The notes under the pieces were generated by a model. The model was given only the letters and a program-made list of their open reading frames with translations. It ran no database searches and was not told where the DNA came from. Below are positions 63,064 to 64,000 of a stretch of 64,000 bases of DNA, in pieces. The translations under genes and the position numbers were made by a program. The stretch's first letter is position 1. The number at the start of each line of letters is the position of its first letter. The stretch is from Pseudohalocynthiibacter aestuariivivens (GTDB lineage: Bacteria > Pseudomonadota > Alphaproteobacteria > Rhodobacterales > Rhodobacteraceae). Location: contig NZ_JAGFNU010000005.1 of assembly GCF_018457175.1 (NCBI RefSeq), positions 218,512-282,511 on the forward strand, read 5' to 3'.

Positions 63064-63828
63064 TCACTCGGTCATACAGACGTTTTCTTGTTTATCGCTG
63101 AAGCGTTCTGCATGGGGCCCATTATTAGCGCGAAGCGGCACTATCCCTTCAACGTCAATATAGTAAGAAAATGGGAGCCATTGGTTCATCGTCTGCGCCA
63201 ACCTTGTGTCTCCGCTGAGAAACAAAGAGCCATTTTCAAGTTCGCGTCCGATGTTCGTCCGCCCCGTCAGTATACCTCCCAAGGAGACAAGGTCGGTTTC
63301 TATATAAAGATTGATGTCATAACTTGGTTTTGTGACGCAAAGATCACGCTCTCCGCCGGGATAGAACACTATCCAAAATGTATCGCGTGCCAAGTTCTCA
63401 TCATTAAAGTGAAACTGAAAAATGACACGCTGTGCCGGAAATTTCTCTGTATGAATTTCTCGGCGTAGCTTCCACATCAGCGCAGATACGTCTGTGTCAC
63501 AAAGGGCGATTTCGGCAGCGATATTTTGTTGTGCCCAGACCCCTAACGCATTCAGCGCGGGTTCCAGATCAATCGCTTTTTGTGTGCGAAAATAATCTAC
63601 TGTTCCGGTCGCCTTGTTCTCGACGCGATCCACCATACCAGCAACTTCCAACTCCTTCAGTCGTTTTGACAGTAGCCCCGGAGAGATGTTGCCGACTCCT
63701 CGGCGGATGTCGTTAAACCGCGTCGAACCTGCCCACATTTCGGTCAGTACATGGATTGTCCATCGCGGCTCCACAACTTTACAGGCATGCGAAATCGGGC
63801 AAATAGCACCGTATCGTTTACTAGGCAT
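63064..63828 (-). CDS. HxlR-family regulator with C-terminal SCP2-like domain
   Basis: A 254-residue protein. The first 110 residues are an HxlR-type winged helix (CPISHACKVVEPRWTIHVL, then ISPGLLSKRLKELEVAGMV), and the rest has an SCP2/sterol-carrier-like segment that may bind a ligand. Such fused regulators are common in alphaproteobacteria and often control nearby redox or hydrolase genes. A very strong site (AGGAGGAGGGAGG) precedes the ATG at 63828. It is upstream of the NTF2-like gene on the same strand with a 199-base gap. Confidence 0.82.
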   Translation of the reverse strand: MPSKRYGAICPISHACKVVEPRWTIHVLTEMWAGSTRFNDIRRGVGNISPGLLSKRLKELEVAGMVDRVENKATGTVDYFRTQKAIDLEPALNALGVWAQQNIAAEIALCDTDVSALMWKLRREIHTEKFPAQRVIFQFHFNDENLARDTFWIVFYPGGERDLCVTKPSYDINLYIETDLVSLGGILTGRTNIGRELENGSLFLSGDTRLAQTMNQWLPFSYYIDVEGIVPLRANNGPHAERFSDKQENVCMTE

Positions 63829-63873
63829 CAGCCTCCCTCCTCCTAAGGACAAGGTAACGTTTCTTTGCAAATC

Positions 63874-64000
63874 TGTCTTAGCCCCCTAAAACTGAGCCAC
63901 TATTTGAGTGTCACAGGAGGAAGAAGGGATGGCTCGGAAACGGTATTCGGATGAGGATGCGCTGAAGATATTGCGCGAGATTGACGTACATCTGCATGAT
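63874..64000 (+). mobile_element. IS3-family element, left end
   Basis: The terminal sequence TGTCTTAGCCCCCTAAAACT resembles the IS3-family TGTC-type end, and a transposase OrfA starts 55 bases inside. The element continues beyond the window. The exact end base is estimated. Confidence 0.6.
63929..64000 (+). CDS. IS3-family transposase OrfA, partial
   Basis: The first 24 residues (MARKRYSDEDALKILREID and a few more) match the start of IS3-type OrfA proteins, whose N-terminus forms a helix-turn-helix of the same pattern. AGGAGG lies before the ATG. The gene runs off the end of the window, so its integrity cannot be judged. Confidence 0.75.
   Translation, partial: MARKRYSDEDALKILREIDVHLHD

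Noticed and set aside
1..64000. CRISPR arrays, rRNA, tRNA and replication origins
   Set aside because: No regularly spaced repeats, conserved RNA stretches or iterons were seen in reading the sequence. A tRNA search tool would be needed to rule out every tRNA.

Overview
The window looks like an accessory, catabolism-rich stretch of chromosome or large plasmid from a marine alphaproteobacterium of the Roseobacter group (Rhodobacterales). The reasons are the gene families, judged by reading the proteins and not by a database search: DmdA-like, MtoX/SELENBP1-like, DddP-like and CuyA/CuyZ proteins, TRAP transporters, MttB plus dimethylglycine-dehydrogenase-like enzymes, many LysR regulators, and FNR-type boxes. 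No rRNA, tRNA, CRISPR array or replication origin was seen.

Layout. 1-8.5 kb: a recombinase remnant, then an uncharacterised minus-strand catabolic operon (172-aa unknown, FAD oxidoreductase, NIPSNAP, RidA, PhzF) with a divergent LysR gene whose 3' end has been replaced by an IS6-family element, then an integrase fragment and a phosphatase. 8.6-13.3 kb: LysR, TauD-type dioxygenase and arylsulfatase, followed by a small tyrosine recombinase. 13.9-26 kb: a dense minus-strand block joining a DmdA-like demethylase, a MetF/MetV-like pair, acyl-CoA ligase, crotonase-fold protein, OsmC, persulfide dioxygenase, rhodanese, ferredoxin and a SELENBP1-type methanethiol oxidase, with a divergent IclR regulator. 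It reads as a route from a methylated organosulfur compound through methanethiol to oxidised sulfur and C1-folate. 26-31.5 kb: Ldh-family dehydrogenase, hydrolase and a DctPQM TRAP transporter. 31.7-36.4 kb: LysR genes and a cysteate desulfonation locus (cuyR, cuyA, an amino-acid racemase, cuyZ).

36.5-41.6 kb: a methylamine or betaine-type demethylation operon (DMGDH-GcvT fusion, MttB family, TetR, broken oxidoreductase). 42-52 kb: a kinase and a group of transcription units (zinc ADH; host-attachment-like protein; acetyl-CoA synthetase, fused E1, E2 and ACP; CBS protein), four of which have FNR/FixK-type boxes 56-60 bp before the start codon, suggesting a low-oxygen regulon. 52.6-61 kb: a TcuB fragment, RpiR regulator, TAXI-TRAP transporter, a frameshifted DddP-like DMSP lyase homologue, a 2-oxoglutarate dioxygenase and LysR. 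61-64 kb: small genes, an HxlR regulator and the left end of an IS3-type element.

The common theme is acquisition and cleavage of organosulfur and methylated compounds (DMSP-like compounds, sulfate esters, cysteate, quaternary amines). Most operons carry their own divergent regulator, often with a visible inverted repeat in the shared promoter region. Several genes are broken (glxA-like, recombinase, IS6, TcuB, amine oxidoreductase), and two (persulfide dioxygenase and DddP-like) are each broken by a single base in a homopolymer, which may be real or a sequencing error.
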